From Exophiala sp. HKRS030 (lineage: Eukaryota; Ascomycota; Eurotiomycetes; Chaetothyriales; Herpotrichiellaceae), in assembly GCA_023897205.1 (NCBI GenBank), contig JAHWDD010000007.1, positions 868,001-932,000 on the forward strand: a stretch of DNA of 64,000 nt, in the 5' to 3' direction. The position numbers and the translations under genes were made by a program. Positions 52,068-61,181 of the stretch are shown in pieces (positions within the stretch are counted from its first letter, which is position 1; the number at the start of each line of letters is the position of its first letter). The notes beneath the pieces were generated by a model. The model saw only the letters and a list, made by a program, of their open reading frames with translations. It was not told the origin of the DNA and did not search any database.

Positions 52068-54653
52068 ATGCCACAGCTTGAAACCATACCCAAGGCCTAT
52101 CAGGAAGTCGCTCCAGGCAAAGCGAAGAATCATGCATCGATTCATCTCCAGTCAGAGAACAATGGCATCCCCATAGACTTCACTTTCGAGGCAGTCCGCC
52201 CAAACATCTTCCGCACCACATTTACGTCGTCGACGCATCCCCTTCCACCTTACCCAAGCATTCCACTGCCAGACACTAAGCTTACCGATGCAGAAGTGAC
52301 TGCCCTTACCCAATCAACCCACTCGGCTGGATTCATCATCAACAGCGTTCGGGCTACTCTGACATGGGCACATGCTCCTGTTGTCTCCCTCTGCTGGGCA
52401 GACTCCCAAACGCCGCTCCATGAGGATCTAGCGTTTCGCTCCTATACGTTCGATGGCCCCGGTATCGCCCACTATACTACTCATGACCGTACGGCTATGC
52501 ATGTTGGATTGGGTGAAAAGTCCGGCCCAATGGATCTGACGGCTCGATATTTTCAGATCTCTGCGACAGACAGTTTTGGCTACGATGCCTACCACACTGA
52601 TCCTCTATACAAACACATGCCACTGCTCATCAAAGCAACCCCCCAAGGCTGTGTCGCATTAGTATCAACATCTCACTCGCGGGGCTCCTGGAGCGTAGGT
52701 TCCGAGATCGACGGTTTGTGGGGTCACTTCAAGGTCTATCGTCAAGACTACGGCGGTCTCGAACAATACATCCTGGTCGGCCGGACACTCAAGGACGTCG
52801 TGCGGTCCTATGCCGAATTGATTGGGTATCCGCTCCTCGCACCACGGTGGGCGTATGGCTACCTCTCTGGTGGGTACAAATACACCATGGGCGATGAGCC
52901 TCCGGCACACGAACAACTGTTGGACTTTGCACAGAAACTCGAAGAACATGATATCCCTTGTTCCGCTCATCAAATGAGCAGCGGGTACTCCATCTCTGAA
53001 TACGAACCTAAAGTGCGCAATGTATTCACGTGGAATCGACACCGTTTCCCAGAGCCGGAGGCCTGGATCAAAAAGTACCATAGTCTAGGGATCCGATTAT
53101 TGACCAACATCAAGCCGTTCGTCTTGACAAGCCATCCTGACTATCCTTTGCTGGCCGAGGGCAAAGGCCTGTTCACAGATCACAGAACGGGATCTACAGC
53201 CGAAATGCGTCTATGGAGTGCAGGAGGTGGTGAAAGCGGACTCGGTAGCCATGTCGACTTTACATCCTCAGCGGCATACGAATGGTGGGTCTGTGGTGTA
53301 CAGAAGCTGAAAGAGCAAGGCATAGACGCCATGTGGAACGATAACAATGAATACACCCTGCCCCATGATGATTGGCAACTGGCCCTCGAGAAGAACATCC
53401 TTCCGACATCCAACGCTGAGGTGGAAAACAAGGTCGGTCTGTACGGCCGGGCTTTGCACACTGAACTCATGGCCAAAGCATCCTACGAGGGACTGTTACG
53501 TGCCGAGCCTGCCATCCGTCCTTTCGTTCTAACTCGCAGTGCAAGCATAGGAACTCTGAGGTACGCTGCAAGCTCATGGAGTGGGGACAACATGACAAGC
53601 TGGGAAAGCATGCGCGCCGCAAATGCAATATCTCTCAACGCCGGGGTGAGCCTTATGCACTGCTACGGCCACGACATTGGTGGATTTGAAGGTCCGCAAC
53701 CTTCACCTGAGCTTCTACTTCGCTGGGTCCAGATTGGGTGTTACCAGATTCGCTTTGCAATCAATTGCTTCAAAACGTCGCCCCAAGACAATCAGGCAGG
53801 TGAGGTCATCGAACCTTGGATGTATCCCGAGATCACACCTCAGATCCGCAAGGCGATCAAGAGAAGATACGAGATCATGCCGTATATCTACTCGCTCGGG
53901 TTGGAGAGCCATTTGAGTGCCAGTCCTCCGCAGAGATGGATCGGCTGGGGATACGAGGCAGATCCGGAAGTCTGGACTAAGAAGCTAAAAGCTGGCGAAG
54001 AGCAGTATTGGTTCGGTGACACCTTACTCGTTGGGGGTGTATATGAACCTGGTGTCGACAAGGTGAAAATATGCCTACCCCGTAGAACGATCGAGGACGG
54101 TTTCGACCACGGTTATGTCAATCTGAATGCACCTTACGAGTATCTTGCTTCGGGCCAGTGGGCGAGTGTACCCTCTCCATGGAGGGAGAGTATACCTCTG
54201 TTTGCAAAGGTTGGCGGTGCGATCCCTGTTGGAAAGAGTATACAGACCCGCATGCCTGGCGACAAGAGTCTAGAGTCACAGACACTGCCTGAGGACGACT
54301 ATCGAGGCGTTGAGATCTTCCCGCCCAAGAGCAGTTCACATGGGAAAACTTTCTCGACGACGTGGTATGAAGACGATGGTCTGTCGTTGACCCCGGAGAT
54401 CTCGGCCTTTACGGTAACGTACAGTTCGACCGAGGAGAAGGTCATTGTTGATGTGTACGCACACTCCGGCAATATCTTTGTTCCGCCATGGAAGGACGTC
54501 GTTGTTATATTGCCTCATGGAGATCAGAGATATGTGGAATCCGCCAGAGGTATGGAGACGAAACGCCTTAGCAAGGGGGACTGTGGAAGAGTTCGATACA
54601 GCGTATCAGTTGCGGGATTGGCAGACGGAAGCATGTGCAATGGTTACCACTGA
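52068..54653 (+). CDS. GH31 glycosidase (alpha-glucosidase/alpha-xylosidase type), intracellular
   Basis: A single-exon protein of 861 residues. The GH31 catalytic core is clear: WAYGYLSGGYKYTMGDEPP, the nucleophile D425 in IDAMWNDNNEYTLP, and the acid/base D507 in SSWSGDNMTSWESMRAANAISLNAGVSLMHCYGHDIGGFEG. MPYIYSLG and AKVGGAIPV match the C-terminal part. Enzymes of this family release alpha-linked glucose or xylose by a retaining mechanism. The nucleophile motif WNDNNEY resembles bacterial-type and fungal intracellular GH31 members more than secreted alpha-glucosidases (WIDMNE). There is no signal peptide, so it probably works in the cytosol on sugars brought in by a transporter. Lack of introns in an intron-rich genome may suggest horizontal origin, a weak hint. 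Confidence 0.92.
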   Translation: MPQLETIPKAYQEVAPGKAKNHASIHLQSENNGIPIDFTFEAVRPNIFRTTFTSSTHPLPPYPSIPLPDTKLTDAEVTALTQSTHSAGFIINSVRATLTWAHAPVVSLCWADSQTPLHEDLAFRSYTFDGPGIAHYTTHDRTAMHVGLGEKSGPMDLTARYFQISATDSFGYDAYHTDPLYKHMPLLIKATPQGCVALVSTSHSRGSWSVGSEIDGLWGHFKVYRQDYGGLEQYILVGRTLKDVVRSYAELIGYPLLAPRWAYGYLSGGYKYTMGDEPPAHEQLLDFAQKLEEHDIPCSAHQMSSGYSISEYEPKVRNVFTWNRHRFPEPEAWIKKYHSLGIRLLTNIKPFVLTSHPDYPLLAEGKGLFTDHRTGSTAEMRLWSAGGGESGLGSHVDFTSSAAYEWWVCGVQKLKEQGIDAMWNDNNEYTLPHDDWQLALEKNILPTSNAEVENKVGLYGRALHTELMAKASYEGLLRAEPAIRPFVLTRSASIGTLRYAASSWSGDNMTSWESMRAANAISLNAGVSLMHCYGHDIGGFEGPQPSPELLLRWVQIGCYQIRFAINCFKTSPQDNQAGEVIEPWMYPEITPQIRKAIKRRYEIMPYIYSLGLESHLSASPPQRWIGWGYEADPEVWTKKLKAGEEQYWFGDTLLVGGVYEPGVDKVKICLPRRTIEDGFDHGYVNLNAPYEYLASGQWASVPSPWRESIPLFAKVGGAIPVGKSIQTRMPGDKSLESQTLPEDDYRGVEIFPPKSSSHGKTFSTTWYEDDGLSLTPEISAFTVTYSSTEEKVIVDVYAHSGNIFVPPWKDVVVILPHGDQRYVESARGMETKRLSKGDCGRVRYSVSVAGLADGSMCNGYH

Positions 54654-54918
54654 CATTGGTTACTTGGCCATAGATTTTTGTACGTTGTTTAAATGTGGAA
54701 ACTATTGACAAGGTATGGCCGGTACAAAAGGAGACCCCCTTTGCTTGTGCTTTGTATTGTCAATGACATCATCACATGCTTACAGCCTCGTTTCCTCAGC
54801 CTTGTCTACTCCAGATTACAAGTCCGCATCATAGAGTGTGTCTACCTGCATCTCACGCCTCCTTTGTCCTTTTTAGACCTCACTTACACACACCACTCTC
54901 AGTCATCGTTCTGACATA
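54654..54918. other. Short intergenic region
   Basis: Promoter of the LysM gene with a CA/CT-rich leader; nothing else seen. Confidence 0.4.
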
Positions 54919-55770
54919 ATGTCCGCCGAAGCGTGCTGTACCTGCGCAACGCTCCTCGCTGACGCCAAAGTTCCCTACGACCCGGATTCGGAGAAACCGA
55001 TCGTGTACAACCGGCGCCTGTCGTGTTGCTCTCGTGAAATCTGCGCTCTGTGTCAGTACAAGAACCCACGGTTCCAAAACTATTGTCCGTTTTGTCAGAT
55101 CTCTTCCGGTCCTTCGGTCCTACCGAAGGAAGGGTTACGTCTTCCTCCGTCCTACTCGAAGAAGACGACAACATCCGCCTCTGTCGAGAAAGACTCGCCG
55201 CCACCACCATCCTACGACGAAGCCATCCTCTCCCGAGACTCTTCGAGCCGACGACCGGAAGACCTTCACGGCTCCGACACGAGCACGCTTCCTCCCTCGG
55301 ACACCAGAGACACGATCCACCACGTCGATCTCGACAATGACACCCTCGCTTCTCTGTCTTTGGCGTACAACGTCCCTGTCGCCGTGCTGAGACGACACAA
55401 CAATCTGTTCTCCGACTCGCTACTGGCGGCCCGCAAACACGTCCTGATCCCGAGGAGTCACTACGACGGCCCTCCGCTCTCGACCCCGCCGGACCCGGAA
55501 GAGGAGGGACGCAAGACCAGACTCCGCAGGTGGATGGTGGCGACAAAGTGCGCCGACTACGGCGTCGCCACGCTCTACCTCAAGGGCTCCGGGGGTGATC
55601 TCGACACGGCGGTGCAGGCCTTCCGGGCCGACGAGGAGTGGGAACGGGATCATCCCCTACAACAACCGAACAAGGGCAAGACGAAGAGTCAACCTTCGGC
55701 CCGGAGACCACTGACGAGTCGAGTCACCAGGGTCGGCGGTGCGAGTACGTTGTCGGGCCAGTTGTCGTGA
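54919..55770 (+). CDS. Cytosolic LysM-domain protein with N-terminal Cys-rich region
   Basis: A single-exon protein of 283 residues. The N-terminus is Cys-rich (CCTCATLLADAK, SCCSREICALCQYKNPRFQNYCPFCQI) with C-x2-C pairs spaced like a zinc-ribbon or RING-like unit. A Pro/Ser-rich linker contains PPPPSYDEAI (a PY-like motif). A LysM domain follows: HHVDLDNDTLASLSLAYNVPVAVLRRHNNLFSDSLLAARKHVLIPRS. The end (CADYGVATLYLKGSGGDLDTAVQAFRADEEWERDHP) is a conserved helical unit of this fungal family. There is no signal peptide, so this is not a chitin-binding effector; it resembles cytosolic LysM proteins (LysMD type) with roles in membrane or oxidation defence. Function in fungi is unknown. Confidence 0.82.
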   Translation: MSAEACCTCATLLADAKVPYDPDSEKPIVYNRRLSCCSREICALCQYKNPRFQNYCPFCQISSGPSVLPKEGLRLPPSYSKKTTTSASVEKDSPPPPSYDEAILSRDSSSRRPEDLHGSDTSTLPPSDTRDTIHHVDLDNDTLASLSLAYNVPVAVLRRHNNLFSDSLLAARKHVLIPRSHYDGPPLSTPPDPEEEGRKTRLRRWMVATKCADYGVATLYLKGSGGDLDTAVQAFRADEEWERDHPLQQPNKGKTKSQPSARRPLTSRVTRVGGASTLSGQLS

Positions 55771-56459
55771 AGCCCATGCTCAGGGCGCCATCCACCCAAT
55801 ACCTTACCCCGACACTCTCAACACCGCAGTCCACACAAGACCGCGTCATGAGTTGTCATACGTGTACACACACATCTTCGCGATGATGGAAGATTGACGC
55901 CGTCTTGGACATCCTCTACTGTATTACGCCCACATAATGTACACGACGACGACGACGACGATGACGACGATGACGACGTGATGACCTCCCTCTACCGAAG
56001 GAAATGATGTATTTATTATATCCCCATCGAAACCGTCGTTATATATATTCCTACGCATTCCAACAAAAATTGGTTGGTATGCAGCAGCCAAGGTCGAGGG
56101 AACGTTTCATGTCCCTTGAGCGAAGAACGCTTCAAGTACACTTCAAACCGACATTGAGAACAAATCCCAGACGGATTGCAGCCTTGGCCCCTCGTGAGGA
56201 CTCGAATGTCATTACTGACGCGATAAGCACTGTATGTGCAAGTGAGTCCGAGGGATACAGATTTAGATAGATCTAGAAGATGTCATTTCATGCATGCCAA
56301 GTCACCTTTTTGAAACTGCTAAGACCGAAACTTATTGAGAAACGAGAAGCTCTTGCTCATGCAAGCCATATTCATCGCAGGACCCATACTCCATTTCCTT
56401 TCTCATAGATAGTTGGCGAAAGCGTAAAAGTCGAAAGACCATAAAAATTGCCAGGATGA
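55771..56459. repeat. Convergent 3' region with a (GAC)n microsatellite
   Basis: A GAC/GAT trinucleotide run lies at about 55942-55978. The rest is AT-rich and without gene features. Confidence 0.55.
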
Positions 56460-58725
56460 TCAAGTCGTCCGATTCCTGAGTTGGCCGTCTTCCACCCCTG
56501 CATCACGAATCTGAACGGAGGAACTTGACGGGCTAGATTCCTCAGGCCTGTCCACTTTTACTTCTGCATGTGTGCCCAGGTTTGTCTCCGCCACAGCAAC
56601 ACCACTCTGCTCATTTTCAGTACTGGTCTGACGTCCTGCTGCCGCCTCTTCCTCTGCCCGTCTTCGCTCCTCTTCTTCGCGCTGTGCCTGTCGTCTCGCT
56701 TCCTCTCTCGCCATAACATGTCGCTCTCCGACGCCAGGTATCAGACTTGCCAGGAAGAGCGCCACACCCTGCTCGATTCGATAAAGGCTTTCTCGCCAAA
56801 TTCCACGATTGCGCCCTCGCCTCTCACGCAGCAGTCTAGCGGCAGCTTCTTCAGGTGTCATCTGCACTGCTCCACGAATATTTGCTGGTCGTGGAGCACC
56901 TTGAATCGTAGCATTCGCTCCTTGGCCCTGTGCTGCCCCATCAAGTTGAGGCTGTGGAGCCTGGGGGCCGATCAAATTATCTAGGTGTCGCCGTGCAGCT
57001 TGCATTCCACGAACAAATGGCCCATTCTGGGGCTGGAGACAGACAACAACGGCAATGATGATCATGGCCCATCTTTTCCAGGTTCCTGGTTCGGAAAACA
57101 CAAACATAAAAAGATACAGTCGCAGGAATAACCAACCACGTTGTATCAGAAATGCAAAGATGTCGTTATCCTCGGCATTCTGTAAACCTTGCGCTACCTG
57201 GGGTTGAGCCAGCCTCTGCCCCGGTCTGACGATAGCTCTGTCAACATTGGCACCGGCACCGTCCGCCTGGCCAAGAGGCTGTTGCTGCGTAGGAACTCCG
57301 GGTTCAACAGTCCTTTCAGGCTGTGTTGTCTGAGCATTAATGACTGGGGTTTGAGAAACGGGCCGCATAGAAGTAAAATAACCGAAGCCAGGTGAAAACA
57401 AGAACCCTCGAGGGCCTGTGGCCGTCCACAGCAGCCAGGCAGTTCCACGGGGAGGCAAATTTCGAGTTGTAGAGGTTAGTCGCTGATGCTGATCGAAGAG
57501 TGGTGGATAGGGAGGATGGAGGTTGTGGAGGGGTAATGGACCTGCCGTGAGTGCCGGTGTGTTCGCATGGGTAGGATTGAGCGGCGGTGGTTGGTGTGCT
57601 GTGTGGGATTGCGGTGGTACTGCTGGTGGATCTTGAGATGATGGTGTTGTTGTGCGGTTGCTTGGGTGGCTCATCACTGTGGTTTGGTGACGATTTGGAC
57701 GGACGGCTCTGTGAACTTCAACAGTGTCGCGTATATTCGTAGTAGTATTTGTGGTGACAGTCCTTGGGTTGGGTCCGGCTTGATGTCCTCGGAAGGCAGG
57801 TGGTTGTAATTGAGCAACCTGTTGTGGAGTGAGGCCGACGAACGGACCTGGCTGGTTTTGTGGATTGCCTCCCTGATTCAGTCTCACTACCTGGACTGGT
57901 CCATCGACATGAGTCGCAAAATTATTGCGCAGCATGGCAAGCCCGTGCTGTACAGTATGCAGATCGGACTCTACTTGCTGCTGAACGCGAGCGAAATGTG
58001 CCTGGAGCTCGTGATTGAGGCCAGGTACAGAGGGATTTGTTGGCGGGCCTGGAGGCTGATTCAAGGGTCCGGTTGCGTTGGGGGCAGTGGCAGTGGTGGT
58101 CGCATCTTGCTGAGACTGGATGACAATATGTAGCGTGAACGGGAGAGGGCCAGGAGTACTTCCAGCCTATAAATTCGCCATTAGTATTGAGAGCACTCAT
58201 AGATGGTACCGTACTGACCTGGATGCGGAAGACCTCGCGCAAGGTGGCATCGCTGCGCAGGAGCGGCCTCCCATGGTAGATGAGGCGTTGATGCTGCGGA
58301 GAGGGGTGTTCTGGGAGTGATTCTTGTATTCGTTCCCTCAATGCCGACACGGTCGTGTCCACATGCAAGATCCCGATATTATGCGGTGGTCGTGGATTGC
58401 CAGTGACCAAGTACACTACTCGGAGGTTGAGATGATTTGGGGGTACCATGGGCGAATTTGTGGGCTCGTCCGAGGTGGGAGGAGAAGGTTGTTCATTTGA
58501 TGGAGGAGGAGAACGTTCGCTCAAGGGCGGAAGAGGCTGTGCACTCAGAGGAGGATGTCGCTCGGTCACGGGAGAGTCTTCTTCCTCTTCCACGGTCGGA
58601 AGGCGAGGCTGGATGGTTGATGGAAGAAGAATTGGTTGTTGGCTCGACGATGGAGGAGGTGGCTCATATGAAGAAGGAGATGAGGGCTCGCTCGAAGGAG
58701 AAGAGTCGCCAGCAGGATCATCCAT
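56460..58725 (-). CDS. HERP/Usa1-like ubiquitin-like-domain ER membrane protein (ERAD)
   Basis: Two exons (58725-58219 and 58166-56460, intron 52 nt) give 737 residues. The first ~95 residues are Ser/Pro-rich and disordered. A ubiquitin-like domain follows (LRVVYLVTGNPRPPHNIGILHVDTTVSALRERIQESLPEHPSPQHQRLIYHGRPLL and onward). The long Pro/Gln-rich middle ends in two close membrane segments (FAFLIQRGWLFLRLYLFMFVFS and WAMIIIAVVVCL), the layout of HERP and yeast Usa1. These scaffold the Hrd1 ubiquitin ligase complex in ER-associated degradation. A charged coiled coil (EEARRQAQREEEERRRAEEEAA) and an acidic tail complete the protein. Membership of the HERP/Usa1 family is inferred from domain order; the sequence of the middle part is poorly conserved. 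Confidence 0.8.
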
Positions 58726-59207
58726 GATGAGGATGATGTGACCTGCTTATGGAAAGGTTCATCCTAGACTTGGAAAAGAATTGAACAACGTTGTCGCCAG
58801 CGTGGTTAAATTATTTAGATCTAGGTTCGGATGCGCCTCGTGTTTCGTTTTCGTATGTGATGAGGCTACGGTAATGCCTTCTCCGCACAAACGCTCAATA
58901 CCTTAGGTTTGCTGTAATAGGCTCCTTGGGCGCATCGGGGGCTCCGTTTAAGGTGCTAATGGTGCTAAAGAGGTGCCTAGAGCCATGGATGAACCCACCA
59001 ATCACCGCCAAATAGCGAGTGCCTAGTAAAACTCGCCTCAAGTTCAAAACCATCGTCATTGTGCAGCTTTCAAAAAACACCCGGTGCTCAGTTCACCATC
59101 TTTCGTCACTGCAAAGAACGAGTTCTTCGACCACAACATTCTCCTCACCATTTTCTCTTATTCGGACCCCCTTACTCTATCAATGGCCTCCTGACCTGTT
59201 GAATACC
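58726..59207. promoter_or_regulatory. Divergent promoter of HERP-like gene and PSD1
   Basis: 482 bp between two genes reading outward. No motif is obvious; short frames only. Confidence 0.45.
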
Positions 59208-60893
59208 ATGGCCACTGCTACCGCCAGCAATGCAGGCAGAGCATGCCTCTACCGCCGGTCACCCTCCTCCATCATATCCTCGACTCTCGTGCGGCCCCTC
59301 TTTGAGCCTCTGCCTTCCTGTCCTCCGCCACGATGTCATCTACAATTCCGCATTCAACAACGGCGCAGCTTCGCCCACACATCCCGTCGATGCAAACAAG
59401 ACAGACAGAACAGCCAGAAGGAGGAGTCTTTTTCCTCGCGGCTGGGCAAAGCATGGCGCTCCACCAAGACCGAGTGGAAGCCCATTCCCATAGGTCTGGG
59501 CATTGGTTTCCTCGGTCTTTTCCAGTTCATACGCATCCGCAATCGTGAAGGCGGCGCATCCGAGGGCTCTGGCGAGACGGATGGCAAGCGTCCCCCCAAA
59601 CGAGAAAGAATCTATCCGACCGGTGGTGGCTGGCAGGTCTCGATCATGTCCACACTGCCATTGAAGGCCATATCCCGTGTCTGGGGCCGCTTCAACGAGC
59701 TCACAATCCCTTACTACCTGCGCGTGCCGGGGTTCAAACTCTACGGCTGGATATTTGGCGTCAACTTCGACGAGGTGGCCGAGCCAGATCTGCACGTCTA
59801 CCCCAACCTGGCCTCCTTTTTCTACCGTGAACTCAAGCCAGGAGTGCGGCCCTTGGACCCAAACCCCAACGCTGTCCTCTCGCCGGCGGACGCAAAGGTA
59901 CTGCAGTTCGGGACCATCGAGAACGGCGAGGTGGAACAGGTCAAAGGCATGACGTACAGTGTCGATGCGCTGCTCGGCAAGATCGCACCCACGACCCCCA
60001 ATCCTCAGCATCCCTCGGCCATCTTTGCGACCCCCAAGGACCAATCGACCTCTCAAGACGACCCAGCCCTTGAAGCCAAATCCATCCACGCGGACGAAGA
60101 ATTCGCCAACGTCAATGGCATCTCCTACACCCTCCCCTCGCTTCTCTCCGGCGCTCAGGCCTCGCCCGATGGGCCTCATACACAAGATGCATCTACAAAA
60201 TCCCTCCCATCCTCCGAGGCTGCCGTGTCCGCCGACCTTGCCACGACGTCGCCGTGGTGGTCGCCGTTCTCGTCCCCCTCGACGAACAAGAAGCTGTACT
60301 ACATTGTCGTCTACCTTGCGCCCGGCGACTACCACCGCTTCCACAGCCCCGTGTCGTGGGTCTGCTCGGCCCGACGACACTTCGCGGGCGAACTCTACTC
60401 GGTCAGCCCCTATGTCCAGCGCATGCTTCCCGGGCTCTTCACGCTCAACGAGCGCGTCGTCCTCCTCGGCCGCTGGAAGCACGGCTTCTTCAGCTACACG
60501 CCCGTGGGCGCGACCAATGTGGGCTCCATCGTCGTCAATTTCGACAGGGAGCTGCGCACCAATAGCCTCACCACCGACACCGAGGCCGACAGGCAGGCTG
60601 CGGCCGCCGCTGCCCGAGGGGAACCCTACAGCGGCTTCAGCGAGGCCACGTACGACAGGGCGAGCAAGATCTTGGGTGGTCACGCGCTGCGCCGCGGAGA
60701 GGAGATGGGTGGCTTCAAGCTCGGGTCCAGCATCGTGCTCGTCTTTGAGGCCCCCGCCCGCGAGCGCAAGTCGAGCCTCGATCAAGGGGGAACCACGGGA
60801 GCCGAGCTCAAGGGCGGCTTCAGATGGGCCATCGAGCGAGACCAGAAAGTAAAAGTCGGCCAGGCTCTGGGCTACGTCGTGGATGGCGATTAA
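59208..60893 (+). CDS. PSD1: Phosphatidylserine decarboxylase, mitochondrial
   Basis: A single-exon protein of 561 residues. It decarboxylates phosphatidylserine to phosphatidylethanolamine at the mitochondrial inner membrane. A basic presequence (about 1-60, RRSFAHTSRR at its end) and one membrane segment (IPIGLGIGFLGLFQFI) match yeast Psd1. Core motifs include LHVYPNLASFFYRELKPGVRPLD, LSPADAKVLQFG, YLAPGDYHRFHSPVSW, and FSYTPVGATNVGSI. The self-cleavage site LGSS in FKLGSSIVLVFEAP yields the alpha and beta chains and the pyruvoyl group (LGST in yeast). An insert of about 110 residues lies between VKGMTYSVDALLG and the catalytic part and contains a similar-looking VNGISYTLPSLLSG, perhaps an internal duplication. 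The ATG at 59208 gives the presequence; the open frame before it lacks an ATG. Confidence 0.93.
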   Translation: MATATASNAGRACLYRRSPSSIISSTLVRPLFEPLPSCPPPRCHLQFRIQQRRSFAHTSRRCKQDRQNSQKEESFSSRLGKAWRSTKTEWKPIPIGLGIGFLGLFQFIRIRNREGGASEGSGETDGKRPPKRERIYPTGGGWQVSIMSTLPLKAISRVWGRFNELTIPYYLRVPGFKLYGWIFGVNFDEVAEPDLHVYPNLASFFYRELKPGVRPLDPNPNAVLSPADAKVLQFGTIENGEVEQVKGMTYSVDALLGKIAPTTPNPQHPSAIFATPKDQSTSQDDPALEAKSIHADEEFANVNGISYTLPSLLSGAQASPDGPHTQDASTKSLPSSEAAVSADLATTSPWWSPFSSPSTNKKLYYIVVYLAPGDYHRFHSPVSWVCSARRHFAGELYSVSPYVQRMLPGLFTLNERVVLLGRWKHGFFSYTPVGATNVGSIVVNFDRELRTNSLTTDTEADRQAAAAAARGEPYSGFSEATYDRASKILGGHALRRGEEMGGFKLGSSIVLVFEAPARERKSSLDQGGTTGAELKGGFRWAIERDQKVKVGQALGYVVDGD

Positions 60894-61181
60894 GAACCTG
60901 TGGTCTTCATACAGTACTTTTCCGCGACTTCGGTGGCACGTATGCGAAGTAGTGATGTTGAAAAAGAACCTCTACTTTGGAATGTATATTGTACACTAGT
61001 CATTCCGTCATTTATGGTCTATTCATCATGAGCAAAGTGACCCTCGAGCACTTTCTTCTCGAACACATTGAACAATCGCCGCAAGCGCCAATGAAAAAAT
61101 AGTTGTCGTATGCTTTGAAAAAAGAAACGCCAAATGTCTGCCAATACCGTCAACCTCTTGAAGTAGCGATACCCGTATCAA
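60894..61181. other. Convergent 3' region
   Basis: Nothing beyond 3' UTR-like sequence is visible. Confidence 0.4.

Noticed and set aside
59340..60785. 481-codon minus-strand frame opposite PSD1
   Set aside because: It mirrors the GC-rich third positions of the PSD1 gene, which has clear catalytic motifs; the antisense product has no domain and is Gly/Arg-rich.
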